DNA from: Fidelibacterota bacterium | GTDB lineage: Bacteria > Fidelibacterota > UBA2242 > B5-G15 | DNA length: 10,630 nucleotides | Assembly (NCBI GenBank): GCA_003645825.1 | Contig: QNCQ01000040.1 | Span: forward strand, 1-10,630 | Direction: 5' to 3' | Part shown: positions 1-7,158 of the stretch, in pieces | Position numbering within the stretch: position 1 is the stretch's first letter | Layout: each line of letters opens with the position of its first letter | Made by a program: the position numbers and the translations under genes | Notes under the pieces: model-generated | The model's input: the letters and a program-made list of their open reading frames with translations, nothing else | What the model was told of the DNA's origin: nothing | Databases searched by the model: none

Positions 1-1101
1 ATACAAATTATATGGATAGATATAGGTATAGACGGGAAACAAATAGAAAAATCAAGCATATATACAGTAAGAGAAGATGGAATGATATTCCATGAGCTTA
101 TTGGCACTGTCAAGTTGGCAGGCTACAACCTAAAAGACGCAGAAGGAATACTTATTGAGAAATTTAAGCGCTTTTTTAACAATCCTAAAGTGTCTATCAG
201 CATTATACAGAAAAGAAACATCAAGGTCCTTCTTTATGGAGAAGTAAACAGGCCTGGAGTTTACGTAATTCAACCGGGGACAAGGGTAGCAGAGTTCATC
301 ATTCAGGAAGGAGGAACTTCTCCTGAAGCCGATTTATCCAGCATTTACATAACCAGAGCAGATGGGAACACCACTTTCTTCAATATGGAAAGATATTTAT
401 TCTCTAATGATCCATCTGGAAATATTATTTTAAAAGATGGAGACAAAGTTATCGTTCCAAAGTTATCCCCTGAGAAACTTTTTAAAACAAGCTCAAAGAA
501 CTATATTCTGCAGTACGGAAACGTCGTCGAAATAACAATCTCCGAAGCCACAATGCTTGAAACAGGAAGTGCCCGTTCTGAAACATACACGATCGACAAA
601 GAAGGAAATATTTTCCACAGTCTTTTCGGACTTGTACACTTAGGTGGGCTAACCATAGAAAAAGCCCAAGAAATTCTGACCAAAATGGCTAAAAAGTATT
701 ATAGCAATCCCTATGTCAACATCATTGTTAAAGAAATAAGCGCGAGGAATGTTTTTGTATTTGGGGAAGTTAGAAGGCCTGGTATCTACCCTATAAGAGG
801 AAATATTAAAATAGCAGAGTTCCTCGCACAAATTGGTGGTGTAACCACAGATGCAGACATAACAGATATTACAATCACACGCTCAAACGGCCAGGTAGTA
901 AAATTTAACATGAAAACCTTCCTTTATAAACGCCAGGATGAACAGAACATATTCTTAGAGGATGGAGACAGAATAATAGTCCCCAGCAAAAAGAGAGGAT
1001 TTTTCTACAGGTTGGCTGAAAAACTATATCCGCTCACCACTATAGCAGGACTTGCTAGCACCACAGTGTTTGTAATATTGGCTCTAAAAGGAGGGTTTTA
1101 A
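1..1101 (+). CDS. Polysaccharide export protein (OPX/Wza-like), duplicated export+SLBB module, 5' end missing
   Basis: The frame is open from base 1, so the gene starts before the window; the first Met (base 82) lies inside a domain and is not the true start. The visible 366 residues contain two copies of one unit. Each has a poly-export half with a 'D/EG.IFH.L.G.V.L.G' pattern and a '(F)NNP/SNPxV' segment, then an SLBB half with 'V..(F/Y)GEV.RPG.Y' and a closing 'DGD..IVP'. SLBB1 covers about visible residues 74-154 and SLBB2 about 249-328. A hydrophobic helix at about residues 345-363 ends the protein. By family knowledge such proteins form the periplasmic/outer-membrane export channel and dock on a Wzc-type co-polymerase, which is the next gene, 5 bases downstream. 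The tandem duplication and C-terminal helix differ from simple Wza. The signal peptide cannot be seen. Family assignment is firm; the exact subclass is not. Confidence 0.93.
   Translation: MQIIWIDIGIDGKQIEKSSIYTVREDGMIFHELIGTVKLAGYNLKDAEGILIEKFKRFFNNPKVSISIIQKRNIKVLLYGEVNRPGVYVIQPGTRVAEFIIQEGGTSPEADLSSIYITRADGNTTFFNMERYLFSNDPSGNIILKDGDKVIVPKLSPEKLFKTSSKNYILQYGNVVEITISEATMLETGSARSETYTIDKEGNIFHSLFGLVHLGGLTIEKAQEILTKMAKKYYSNPYVNIIVKEISARNVFVFGEVRRPGIYPIRGNIKIAEFLAQIGGVTTDADITDITITRSNGQVVKFNMKTFLYKRQDEQNIFLEDGDRIIVPSKKRGFFYRLAEKLYPLTTIAGLASTTVFVILALKGGF
1089..1094 (+). promoter_or_regulatory. Shine-Dalgarno site for the Wzc-like gene
   Basis: A perfect AGGAGG lies inside the last codons of the export gene, 12 bases before the ATG at 1107. 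It fixes that start and shows standard bacterial initiation. Confidence 0.8.
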
Positions 1102-1106
1102 AAACT

Positions 1107-4100
1107 ATGCCACAATATGAACTCAACCTTAGAGATTATTGGAGAATAATAAAGAAAAAAAAGGTCATAGTTATTACCACAGTGATCCTACTGGGAACCT
1201 TCAGTTTTATCTTCGCTCTGATGAACAAACCAGAACCAATATATCAGGCAGTGGCAAGCCTTAAAATAGAAAGAGCATCATCCTTAGCGGGGCTTTACGA
1301 CTACTATTGGAGTGGCGGCAACGACCTTGCAACAAGAGCAGAAGAAATAAAAAGCTATCCAATCATCGAAAAAGCAGCCCAGGTCATGGGGTTGATCGAT
1401 TCCAGTATCAGCTCCGAAGAGATACGGAGTGATCCACGTTATTTCTCCATCGTATTAAATCTGCGAAACAAAGTAAAAACCCAGCAGGAAGGATATACGA
1501 ACATCATAAACATCATTACAACCAGCCATGATCCACGCGAGGCGAGAGACCTTGCAAACGCTCTGGCAAAGGTATACATAAAAGAAAGCTTCAAAGAACG
1601 AAATAAACAAATAACACAGGCACTTGAAACAATAAAGACCCAGCTTGACAAAGCCAGAAAAGCCATGCAGGAATCTCAAAGAAAGGTTCGGGAATACAGG
1701 GAAAAACACCGCTTTGTAACGCTTGACAATGCGGCCAGCCGCCTTACAACAGAATTGGAAAAAACCGAAAAAGAACTCGAAAATATCCGGAATGACATAA
1801 AACAAATTGACAATCTGCTCGCAAGTATAGAAACCAACCCGGAATATATCTATGTTTCCTCAATAAAAATAATGTTAACTCACTCAAATCCAACCCTTTC
1901 CAGCCTCCAGAGCGAACTGAACAGACTACGAACGAAATTTCAGACCTATTCTCTTTACTATACCAAAGAACATCCCGTAATGAAAGACCTAAAAGCTCAG
2001 ATAAAAGAAACGGAATCACGATTCATCGAAGAATTAAAAGCTTTTCGTGACGCACTTCAAAATAATGAAAAGATCGTTTACAAAAAATGGAAAAAACTTG
2101 ACGAAGAATATAGAGCTCTTCCCCTACATGCTCTAACCCTCGCCAATCTGGAAAGAGAATTAGAGGTAAATACCAAAATATATGAGGATCTGGAACTTAA
2201 ATATCAGGAAGCTTTAATAAGAAAATCCGAAATGGTGCAGGAAGTCTATCTTTTAAGACCAGCTTTCCTTCCTCACAATCCAATAAACCCTGCAATGATA
2301 GGTCCCACTACAGCTGTCGGGATAGTAATTGGGCTCATCCTGGGGATAATCCTGGCATTTGTGGCGGAAACGCTTGACACTACCTTTTCAACTATCGATG
2401 ACATTGAAAAATCACTCGATACAACTGTTCTGGGAGTAATCCCACACGTAGATATGGAAGAAAACGTAAGAAAACTTGAAAGTCAGATTGCCACACCAGT
2501 CTCCAGAGATATCCTGGAAATGCAGGCAAGGATAATCTCCCACTATAACCCAAAAAGTACAATGGCAGAAGCATTTAGATCACTCCGAACCAATGTGCAC
2601 TTCGGATTGATGGATAAAGGATACAAAACTATATCCATCACAAGCGCAGTGGCAAGCGAAGGGAAAACCACCATAGCAGCAAACCTTGCAGTATCGATGG
2701 CCCAAATAGGTTTAAATACGCTACTCGTAGAAGCAGATCTACGAAAACCCAAAATATACAAAATCTTCGGTATAGACAGAGAACCAGGGCTAACTGACAT
2801 TGTCTTAAAAAGAACAAGCCTTGATGAAGCTATCAAAACCATGACTGATCTTATGACCGGCACAATGGCTACTGATATCATGAGCGAAGAATCAATCCCT
2901 GGAATAGAATACTTAAATATTTTAACTGCTGGAAAAGCCGAAAGAAATCCTTCTGAAATACTAGCTTCAAGGCTTATGGACGAACTAATCGACGAACTCA
3001 AGCAAAGGTATGATATAATCATCTTCGACACTAGCCCTATAATCCAGGCAACAGATGCCCCTATACTCAGCTCAAAAGTAGACTCTACCATAATAGTTTA
3101 CTATCAGGGTAAAGTATCCAGAGGAACCCTCCGAAGAGCAAAATCACAACTCGACATGTTAAAAGCAGATATTCTCGGAGTAATTATAAATGGAATGAGA
3201 GCTGATATCAGTGCCGATTACTCAGATTATAAATACAGCTACGAATATTACTATTCTTATGGAACGGAAGAAAAAAAGACCAAAAACAAGGTAATCGCTT
3301 ATCTCGAAAGGCAATTCTTAAAACCGCCTTCTGCAGGACCTGAAAAAAGTATCCTGAAAAGGCTCAGAAAACTAAAAATAGCGGGTTTACTTACTGTTTT
3401 CTCTTCCATACTCCTTATGGGTGCTCTTGTACTAAATCACCTCAAATCCGGACAACAACAAACATCATCAAAACAAAACAAGATTATCACAGCCAGCACA
3501 CAGACAAGGGTAACGACACAAAAAGACACGATACAATCAGGGAAAATACCGGAAACAGAGGAACTTACTCAGCAACCTGGAAGAATTACCTCACTACCTT
3601 CCTCGGGAAAAAAGTCAGGTATACCAGAAAAACCCAGTGAATCTGCATTGTCCTACCAGACACAAACGTCAGAAACTCGAAAACAAGAAATAACGCAGAT
3701 CACAGTAACCAAACCTGAAGAATCACAAAAATTCAATATCCCCCCTACCAAATACACACAGGAAAGTAAGTTAACATTAAACGAGTCCCTTCAGATACTC
3801 AATAGAATCGTGAGCACAGAAAACCCTTACGTACTGGTAATAAATTCCTTCTCAACTAAAAAAGAGGCAATGCAATTCCTGAACTCCCTGAAATCAAAGC
3901 AAATAGAAGCTTACCTTGTACCCAATTTTAAAATCGCCGGCTTCGAAAAATATCTCATCTGCATTGGGAATTTCCCTACTTCACAGGAAGCAAAAGGACT
4001 CGCCCCAAAGCTGATGTTTCTCGGGATCGAAGGCAGATTCATCCCTATTAAACTTCCTTACTCAATACTCCTCGGAACTTTTCAATCATTACCAGAAGCA

Positions 4101-4277
4101 AAAAGATACTTGAAAAGTCTTCCCAGCAAAGATTACGCCTTCATAATTGCAAAAACTGACATGACTGGAAATCCACTAAAATACGAAACTTATATCGGGC
4201 GATTTAAAGACCGAAAATATGCTGAAGTTTTTGCAATGTCGATAACGCCATATCTATCCCTGAACCTAATAGAATAG
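1107..4277 (+). CDS. Wzc-type polysaccharide co-polymerase / BY-kinase with C-terminal TM and SPOR-like repeats
   Basis: A 1056-residue inner-membrane tyrosine autokinase and chain-length regulator, well above the roughly 700-750 residues usual for Wzc. In order: Wzz domain with TM1 (about 17-39); periplasmic coiled-coil (about 160-370); Pro-rich motif (about 386-400) and TM2 (about 401-420); cytoplasmic BY-kinase domain (about 485-700). The kinase shows an EX2RX2R oligomerisation motif (E488, R491, R494), Walker A SEGKTT (517-522), Walker A' LLVEADLRKP (539-548) and Walker B IIIFDTSP (637-644, D641). The Tyr cluster follows at 705-718 with eight Tyr. In ordinary BY-kinases that cluster ends the protein. 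Here a third helix (about 759-778), a Ser/Thr/Gln-rich linker (about 781-885) and two SPOR-like repeats (about 907-977 and 984-1046) follow. The topology would place those repeats in the periplasm. The start is supported by AGGAGG. It sits between the export protein and a Wzy-like protein, the usual partners. Confidence 0.93.
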   Translation: MPQYELNLRDYWRIIKKKKVIVITTVILLGTFSFIFALMNKPEPIYQAVASLKIERASSLAGLYDYYWSGGNDLATRAEEIKSYPIIEKAAQVMGLIDSSISSEEIRSDPRYFSIVLNLRNKVKTQQEGYTNIINIITTSHDPREARDLANALAKVYIKESFKERNKQITQALETIKTQLDKARKAMQESQRKVREYREKHRFVTLDNAASRLTTELEKTEKELENIRNDIKQIDNLLASIETNPEYIYVSSIKIMLTHSNPTLSSLQSELNRLRTKFQTYSLYYTKEHPVMKDLKAQIKETESRFIEELKAFRDALQNNEKIVYKKWKKLDEEYRALPLHALTLANLERELEVNTKIYEDLELKYQEALIRKSEMVQEVYLLRPAFLPHNPINPAMIGPTTAVGIVIGLILGIILAFVAETLDTTFSTIDDIEKSLDTTVLGVIPHVDMEENVRKLESQIATPVSRDILEMQARIISHYNPKSTMAEAFRSLRTNVHFGLMDKGYKTISITSAVASEGKTTIAANLAVSMAQIGLNTLLVEADLRKPKIYKIFGIDREPGLTDIVLKRTSLDEAIKTMTDLMTGTMATDIMSEESIPGIEYLNILTAGKAERNPSEILASRLMDELIDELKQRYDIIIFDTSPIIQATDAPILSSKVDSTIIVYYQGKVSRGTLRRAKSQLDMLKADILGVIINGMRADISADYSDYKYSYEYYYSYGTEEKKTKNKVIAYLERQFLKPPSAGPEKSILKRLRKLKIAGLLTVFSSILLMGALVLNHLKSGQQQTSSKQNKIITASTQTRVTTQKDTIQSGKIPETEELTQQPGRITSLPSSGKKSGIPEKPSESALSYQTQTSETRKQEITQITVTKPEESQKFNIPPTKYTQESKLTLNESLQILNRIVSTENPYVLVINSFSTKKEAMQFLNSLKSKQIEAYLVPNFKIAGFEKYLICIGNFPTSQEAKGLAPKLMFLGIEGRFIPIKLPYSILLGTFQSLPEAKRYLKSLPSKDYAFIIAKTDMTGNPLKYETYIGRFKDRKYAEVFAMSITPYLSLNLIE

Positions 4278-4287
4278 AGTCATACTA

Positions 4288-4614
4288 ATGAAAAAATATC
4301 ATAAAAGGAAAAAAAAGAAAAAGCTATCGTATTTTGAAAAGACGATTCTAATTTACATTTTGCCAATATCAATAATATCAGCATTCATCATTAGTTTCAT
4401 GACTATAAAATTTCCTGTGCTTCTTGAAACAATCATAGTAAATGTAAGAAAAGAAGCTTTTAAATCAGTCAAGGTCATAAGGGGCTCAGCCGTAAGAGTC
4501 GAAACAAACATCAGAAAAAAATATGAAGAAACATATCGGGCAAAAGTTGATACTAATTGGCAAAAAAAATATTTAGAGATTCTGCAAAACACAGAAAAGC
4601 AGCAGGTAAAATAA
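4288..4614 (+). CDS. Small single-pass membrane protein of unknown function
   Basis: 108 residues; I do not recognise the family. The first 12 residues are almost all basic (seven Lys in a row within 6-12 apart from one Arg), followed by one hydrophobic helix at about 18-40 and a charged, probably helical tail of about 68 residues. The basic N-terminus predicts N-in, C-out orientation, with the tail in the periplasm. There is no Cys and no lipobox. The gene begins 10 bases after the Wzc-like gene and ends directly against the GTG start of the Wzy-like gene, so it is almost certainly co-transcribed with both. No good Shine-Dalgarno is visible, which suggests coupled translation. An accessory subunit of the co-polymerase/polymerase complex is possible but is inference from position only. 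Confidence 0.75.
   Translation: MKKYHKRKKKKKLSYFEKTILIYILPISIISAFIISFMTIKFPVLLETIIVNVRKEAFKSVKVIRGSAVRVETNIRKKYEETYRAKVDTNWQKKYLEILQNTEKQQVK
4604..4606 (+). promoter_or_regulatory. Weak Shine-Dalgarno supporting the GTG start at 4615
   Basis: AGG within GCAGGT lies 8 bases before GTG 4615. The next in-frame Met is far inside the membrane domain (about residue 66), so GTG is the only start that keeps the first membrane helix. Confidence 0.5.
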
Positions 4615-6042
4615 GTGCCGAAGACACATCTGCTTGAGAGTCAAATAAACAGGCTGATTTTATTCCTTACAATCCCGATAACCCTTATAATCGCCTTTAT
4701 CCTTATCAAAATACATCCCATATATGCAATTGCAGCAGCAATTGGTGGAGGCGTTTTAATATTTACATTTATAAATACAGACTTCGCAATCTATATTCTA
4801 ATTTTTTCTATGCTACTCTCTCCAGAGTTTGGTTCCAGAACTACAACAGGCGAAGGAATAACAATAAGAATTGACGACCTTATTCTTTCTGTTATTATAT
4901 TCACATGGCTTGCCAAAACAGCCATCTATAAAGAGCTCGGAATATTCAGAAAAACCCCGTTAAATAAACCGATAGCATATTATTTAACCGCCTGTTTCAT
5001 TTCCACAGCCCTCGGAGCTCTCGCTGGAAGGGTAAAACCTGCAACGGGAATGTTCTTCATCCTCAAATATATTGAATACTTTATGGTATACTTTATGGTA
5101 GCCAATCAGGTAAATTCACGAAAACAAATCGAGAGATTTATAACCTCACTTTTAATAACATTCCTCTTAGTCATCATTATAGCCATGATGCAAATTCCTA
5201 CCGGGCAGAGATTAACAGCGCCCTTCGAAGGAGAAGAAGGAGAACCTAACACCCTGGGTGGCTATATCGTCCTCATCATGTCCCTGAATATGAGCCTTGT
5301 ACTTAATCCCGAAGTCTTTCCACGGCCTAAATTAAGACGTGCTGTTTCTGCAGTAACTTTGTTATCCATTATCCCTCTTGCACTAACTAATTCCCGTGGC
5401 TCATGGGTCGCCACAATCCCGGTCATCATTAGCTACATTATCATTAGTAAAAGAAGATATATTATCCTTGCTTTTATTGTATCCTTCATACTCGCAGCTC
5501 CTTATATACTACCCAAGTCTGTTATCGAAAGGGTAAAATATACCTTCCAGGAGCAGAGAGGATACGCAAGAACCCTTCAAGAAGAATTACCAGGTGGAGT
5601 TGTTCTCGATCCATCCGCTTCAGAAAGGCTCCGAAGCTGGAAATTAGCGTTCAGAGATATAAAAAAGCACCCTGTGTTTGGATATGGCATAGCTGGTTGG
5701 AGGTTTCTGGATGCTCAATTTATTCGGGTGATGATAGAAACAGGCTTCGTAGGACTTGCCACCTTTACTTATCTTCTCTACATGATTCTGAAACAGACAA
5801 AAAAAATAGAAAGGGAATCTAAAATACCTTTCTTAAAAGCAATATCCCAGGGGTTCTACATTGGCACCATCGCCATGATATTTCATTCCATAGGGGCAAA
5901 TACCTTCATCATAGTGAGAATAATGGAGCCGTACTGGCTCCTCTGCGGCATAGTTCAATCTATACCCATTATAGAAAAAGAAGAAGAAAAACAGCTCAGA
6001 AAGATAGAAAAAGAATTCAAGTCCGTAAAACTTGGAGTATAA
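4615..6042 (+). CDS. O-antigen ligase / Wzy-like polysaccharide polymerase
   Basis: 475 residues with about 11-13 hydrophobic helices, a typical size for the Wzy_C (O-antigen ligase/polymerase) family. Family signs are an SRGSW motif (260-264, compare the usual SRG.w), the 'PNTLGGY' stretch (211-217), a large extracytoplasmic loop (about 300-366) and the 'GYGIAGWRF...ETGFVG' block (356-380), the Wzy_C signature. Where many ligases have 'HN' in this block there is 'DAQ' (366-368), a variant I associate with polymerases rather than WaaL ligases, without certainty. The protein would polymerise lipid-linked repeat units, or transfer glycan, in the inner membrane. It starts with GTG immediately after the TAA of the previous gene, in the same frame. 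The C-terminal 25 residues are highly charged and cytoplasmic. Polymerase versus ligase cannot be settled by sequence alone. Confidence 0.88.
   Translation: MPKTHLLESQINRLILFLTIPITLIIAFILIKIHPIYAIAAAIGGGVLIFTFINTDFAIYILIFSMLLSPEFGSRTTTGEGITIRIDDLILSVIIFTWLAKTAIYKELGIFRKTPLNKPIAYYLTACFISTALGALAGRVKPATGMFFILKYIEYFMVYFMVANQVNSRKQIERFITSLLITFLLVIIIAMMQIPTGQRLTAPFEGEEGEPNTLGGYIVLIMSLNMSLVLNPEVFPRPKLRRAVSAVTLLSIIPLALTNSRGSWVATIPVIISYIIISKRRYIILAFIVSFILAAPYILPKSVIERVKYTFQEQRGYARTLQEELPGGVVLDPSASERLRSWKLAFRDIKKHPVFGYGIAGWRFLDAQFIRVMIETGFVGLATFTYLLYMILKQTKKIERESKIPFLKAISQGFYIGTIAMIFHSIGANTFIIVRIMEPYWLLCGIVQSIPIIEKEEEKQLRKIEKEFKSVKLGV
5077..5100 (+). repeat. Perfect 12-base tandem duplication inside the Wzy-like gene
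   Basis: TACTTTATGGTA occurs twice back to back, encoding YFMV-YFMV (residues 155-162) in a membrane helix. Being in-frame and identical at DNA level, it looks like a recent slippage event that lengthens a helix by four residues, about one turn. Confidence 0.85.
6034..6037 (+). promoter_or_regulatory. Shine-Dalgarno site deciding the PqqD-like start
   Basis: GGAG, inside the last codons of the Wzy-like gene, lies 9 bases before ATG 6047. This favours that ATG over an in-frame TTG at 6032, which would overlap the upstream gene by 11 bases and has no clear site of its own. Confidence 0.6.
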
Positions 6043-6046
6043 AGAT

Positions 6047-6328
6047 ATGAAAATATCTGCTAACTTTCGCCCAAAAAAGAAAAAGGTCATCCTCGAAAAG
6101 GAGCTCGAAGATGGGATGGTTCTATACGACCCAGAAAGCGAAAAAATCTACTCACTTAATAACACCGCTGCGTATATATGGACACTCTGTGATGGGGAAA
6201 AGACACTTCATAAAATAATAGATTTCATCAGAAAAGATTTTGATGAATTTGAAGATGCTCCCGAAAAACTTGTAGCGTCCACATTGGAACACTTCTTAAA
6301 AGAAGGATTAATAGAAAATAATAAATGA
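6047..6328 (+). CDS. PqqD-family peptide-binding protein (RRE-like)
   Basis: 93 residues from ATG 6047, the normal PqqD size. The PqqD pattern is clear: 'VLYDPESEKIYSLNNTAAYI' (25-44) followed by 'W..CDGEKTLHKII', an acidic stretch, and a last helix 'FLKEGLIE'. The key features are the LN.TA..IW core and the 'DG..T...I' turn. PqqD proteins are small winged-helix folds that bind a precursor peptide and present it to a modifying enzyme in RiPP and PQQ pathways. The gene lies 4 bases after the Wzy-like gene and overlaps the kinase gene by ATGA, so it belongs with the kinase/methyltransferase/nucleotidyltransferase set. No obvious precursor peptide gene is present in the window, so the bound partner is unknown. 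Confidence 0.88.
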   Translation: MKISANFRPKKKKVILEKELEDGMVLYDPESEKIYSLNNTAAYIWTLCDGEKTLHKIIDFIRKDFDEFEDAPEKLVASTLEHFLKEGLIENNK

Positions 6329-7158
6329 GAACCCTATGTCTCTGGACAGAAAAGCTAAAAATAGGCATCCAGTTCCCGGATGAAATAAGGGACACCATAG
6401 AAAATACCATCTTCTCCTCCCATCTACGCCAGCAGAGTAACGGATTTAACAAAAAATACATTATCCAGAAAGAAAAAGAAAAATATCTCCTGATAAAAGA
6501 AAATAAAATTATAAACAGAAATCGCAAACTACATAATATAGTCTACTCCCTTGAATCCAGAATCATTGAGGACATTCTCAAAGCAAACAGAAATAAATTA
6601 ATCCTGCATTCGGCTTGTGTGATTTTCCAGGATTCTGCTTACCTTTTTATTGGAAACTCTGGTACAGGTAAAACTACCATCAGCCTGTTTCTCACCAGCC
6701 AGGGCTGGGAATTTGCTGGGGACGAGTTTGCCCTCCTGAATATAGAAAACTACCAGGTAACCCCACTCATAAGGAATGTTATTCTGAAGAACGAACTTGA
6801 GTTAGAAAAATTCCTCCCTCATAATTGCAATAAATACAAAATAAGTGAGGATCTGGCCTTTATAAATCCCAACTGCCTGAAAAAAATCTCGAAGATCAAA
6901 TCCTACCCTATCTCGAAAGCCTTCTTTTTGACAAAAAACAGGACAATTTCTATAAGAAAAATGAGCCAGACAGAAGTAATACAAAATATACTCCCATTTA
7001 TATACAACCCATATAGATTAAGAAAAAAACTCCTGAATATCTTAGAAAATCTCGTAAAAACCATAAGGTTTTACCACCTTAAAATAAAGCATCCTTTAAA
7101 TCTCAATAAGGCCGAGACAATCTACCTAATAGAGAAACTAACGGGGGATCATCCATGA
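6325..7158 (+). CDS. HprK-related P-loop kinase
   Basis: 277 residues. The core matches the kinase domain of HPr kinase/phosphorylase: 'LHSAC' with H95 on the strand before the P-loop, Walker A GNSGTGKTT (110-118, K116) and a 'GDEFALL' motif (132-138) in place of the GDD/ADD catalytic acid pair. It lacks the HPrK N-terminal domain, and the Glu usually following GKS is Thr, so it is not a standard carbon-catabolite HPr kinase. 'DEFALL' resembles the HprK-related kinases encoded beside PqqD-like and nucleotidyltransferase genes in the so-called HPr-rel-A context. Related lasso-peptide tailoring kinases phosphorylate a C-terminal Ser. The C-terminal part (about 185-277) is Lys/Ile-rich and not recognised. 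Start and stop overlap both neighbours by ATGA, pointing to coupled translation. The target is unknown. Confidence 0.85.
   Translation: MRTLCLWTEKLKIGIQFPDEIRDTIENTIFSSHLRQQSNGFNKKYIIQKEKEKYLLIKENKIINRNRKLHNIVYSLESRIIEDILKANRNKLILHSACVIFQDSAYLFIGNSGTGKTTISLFLTSQGWEFAGDEFALLNIENYQVTPLIRNVILKNELELEKFLPHNCNKYKISEDLAFINPNCLKKISKIKSYPISKAFFLTKNRTISIRKMSQTEVIQNILPFIYNPYRLRKKLLNILENLVKTIRFYHLKIKHPLNLNKAETIYLIEKLTGDHP

Noticed and set aside
2543..3091. 182-codon open frame on the - strand opposite the BY-kinase domain
   Set aside because: Its translation is a Ser/Ile-rich composition with no recognisable domain and it fully overlaps a strongly supported kinase domain, so it is a shadow frame.
4308..4322. 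A-rich run in the small membrane protein gene as a programmed frameshift site
   Set aside because: The alternate frames do not lead into a sensible product, and the Lys-rich segment fits a cytoplasmic anchor before a membrane helix.
6032..6046. TTG start five codons upstream for the PqqD-like gene
   Set aside because: It overlaps the Wzy-like gene, uses a rare start codon, and the GGAG site at 6034-6037 points to ATG 6047.
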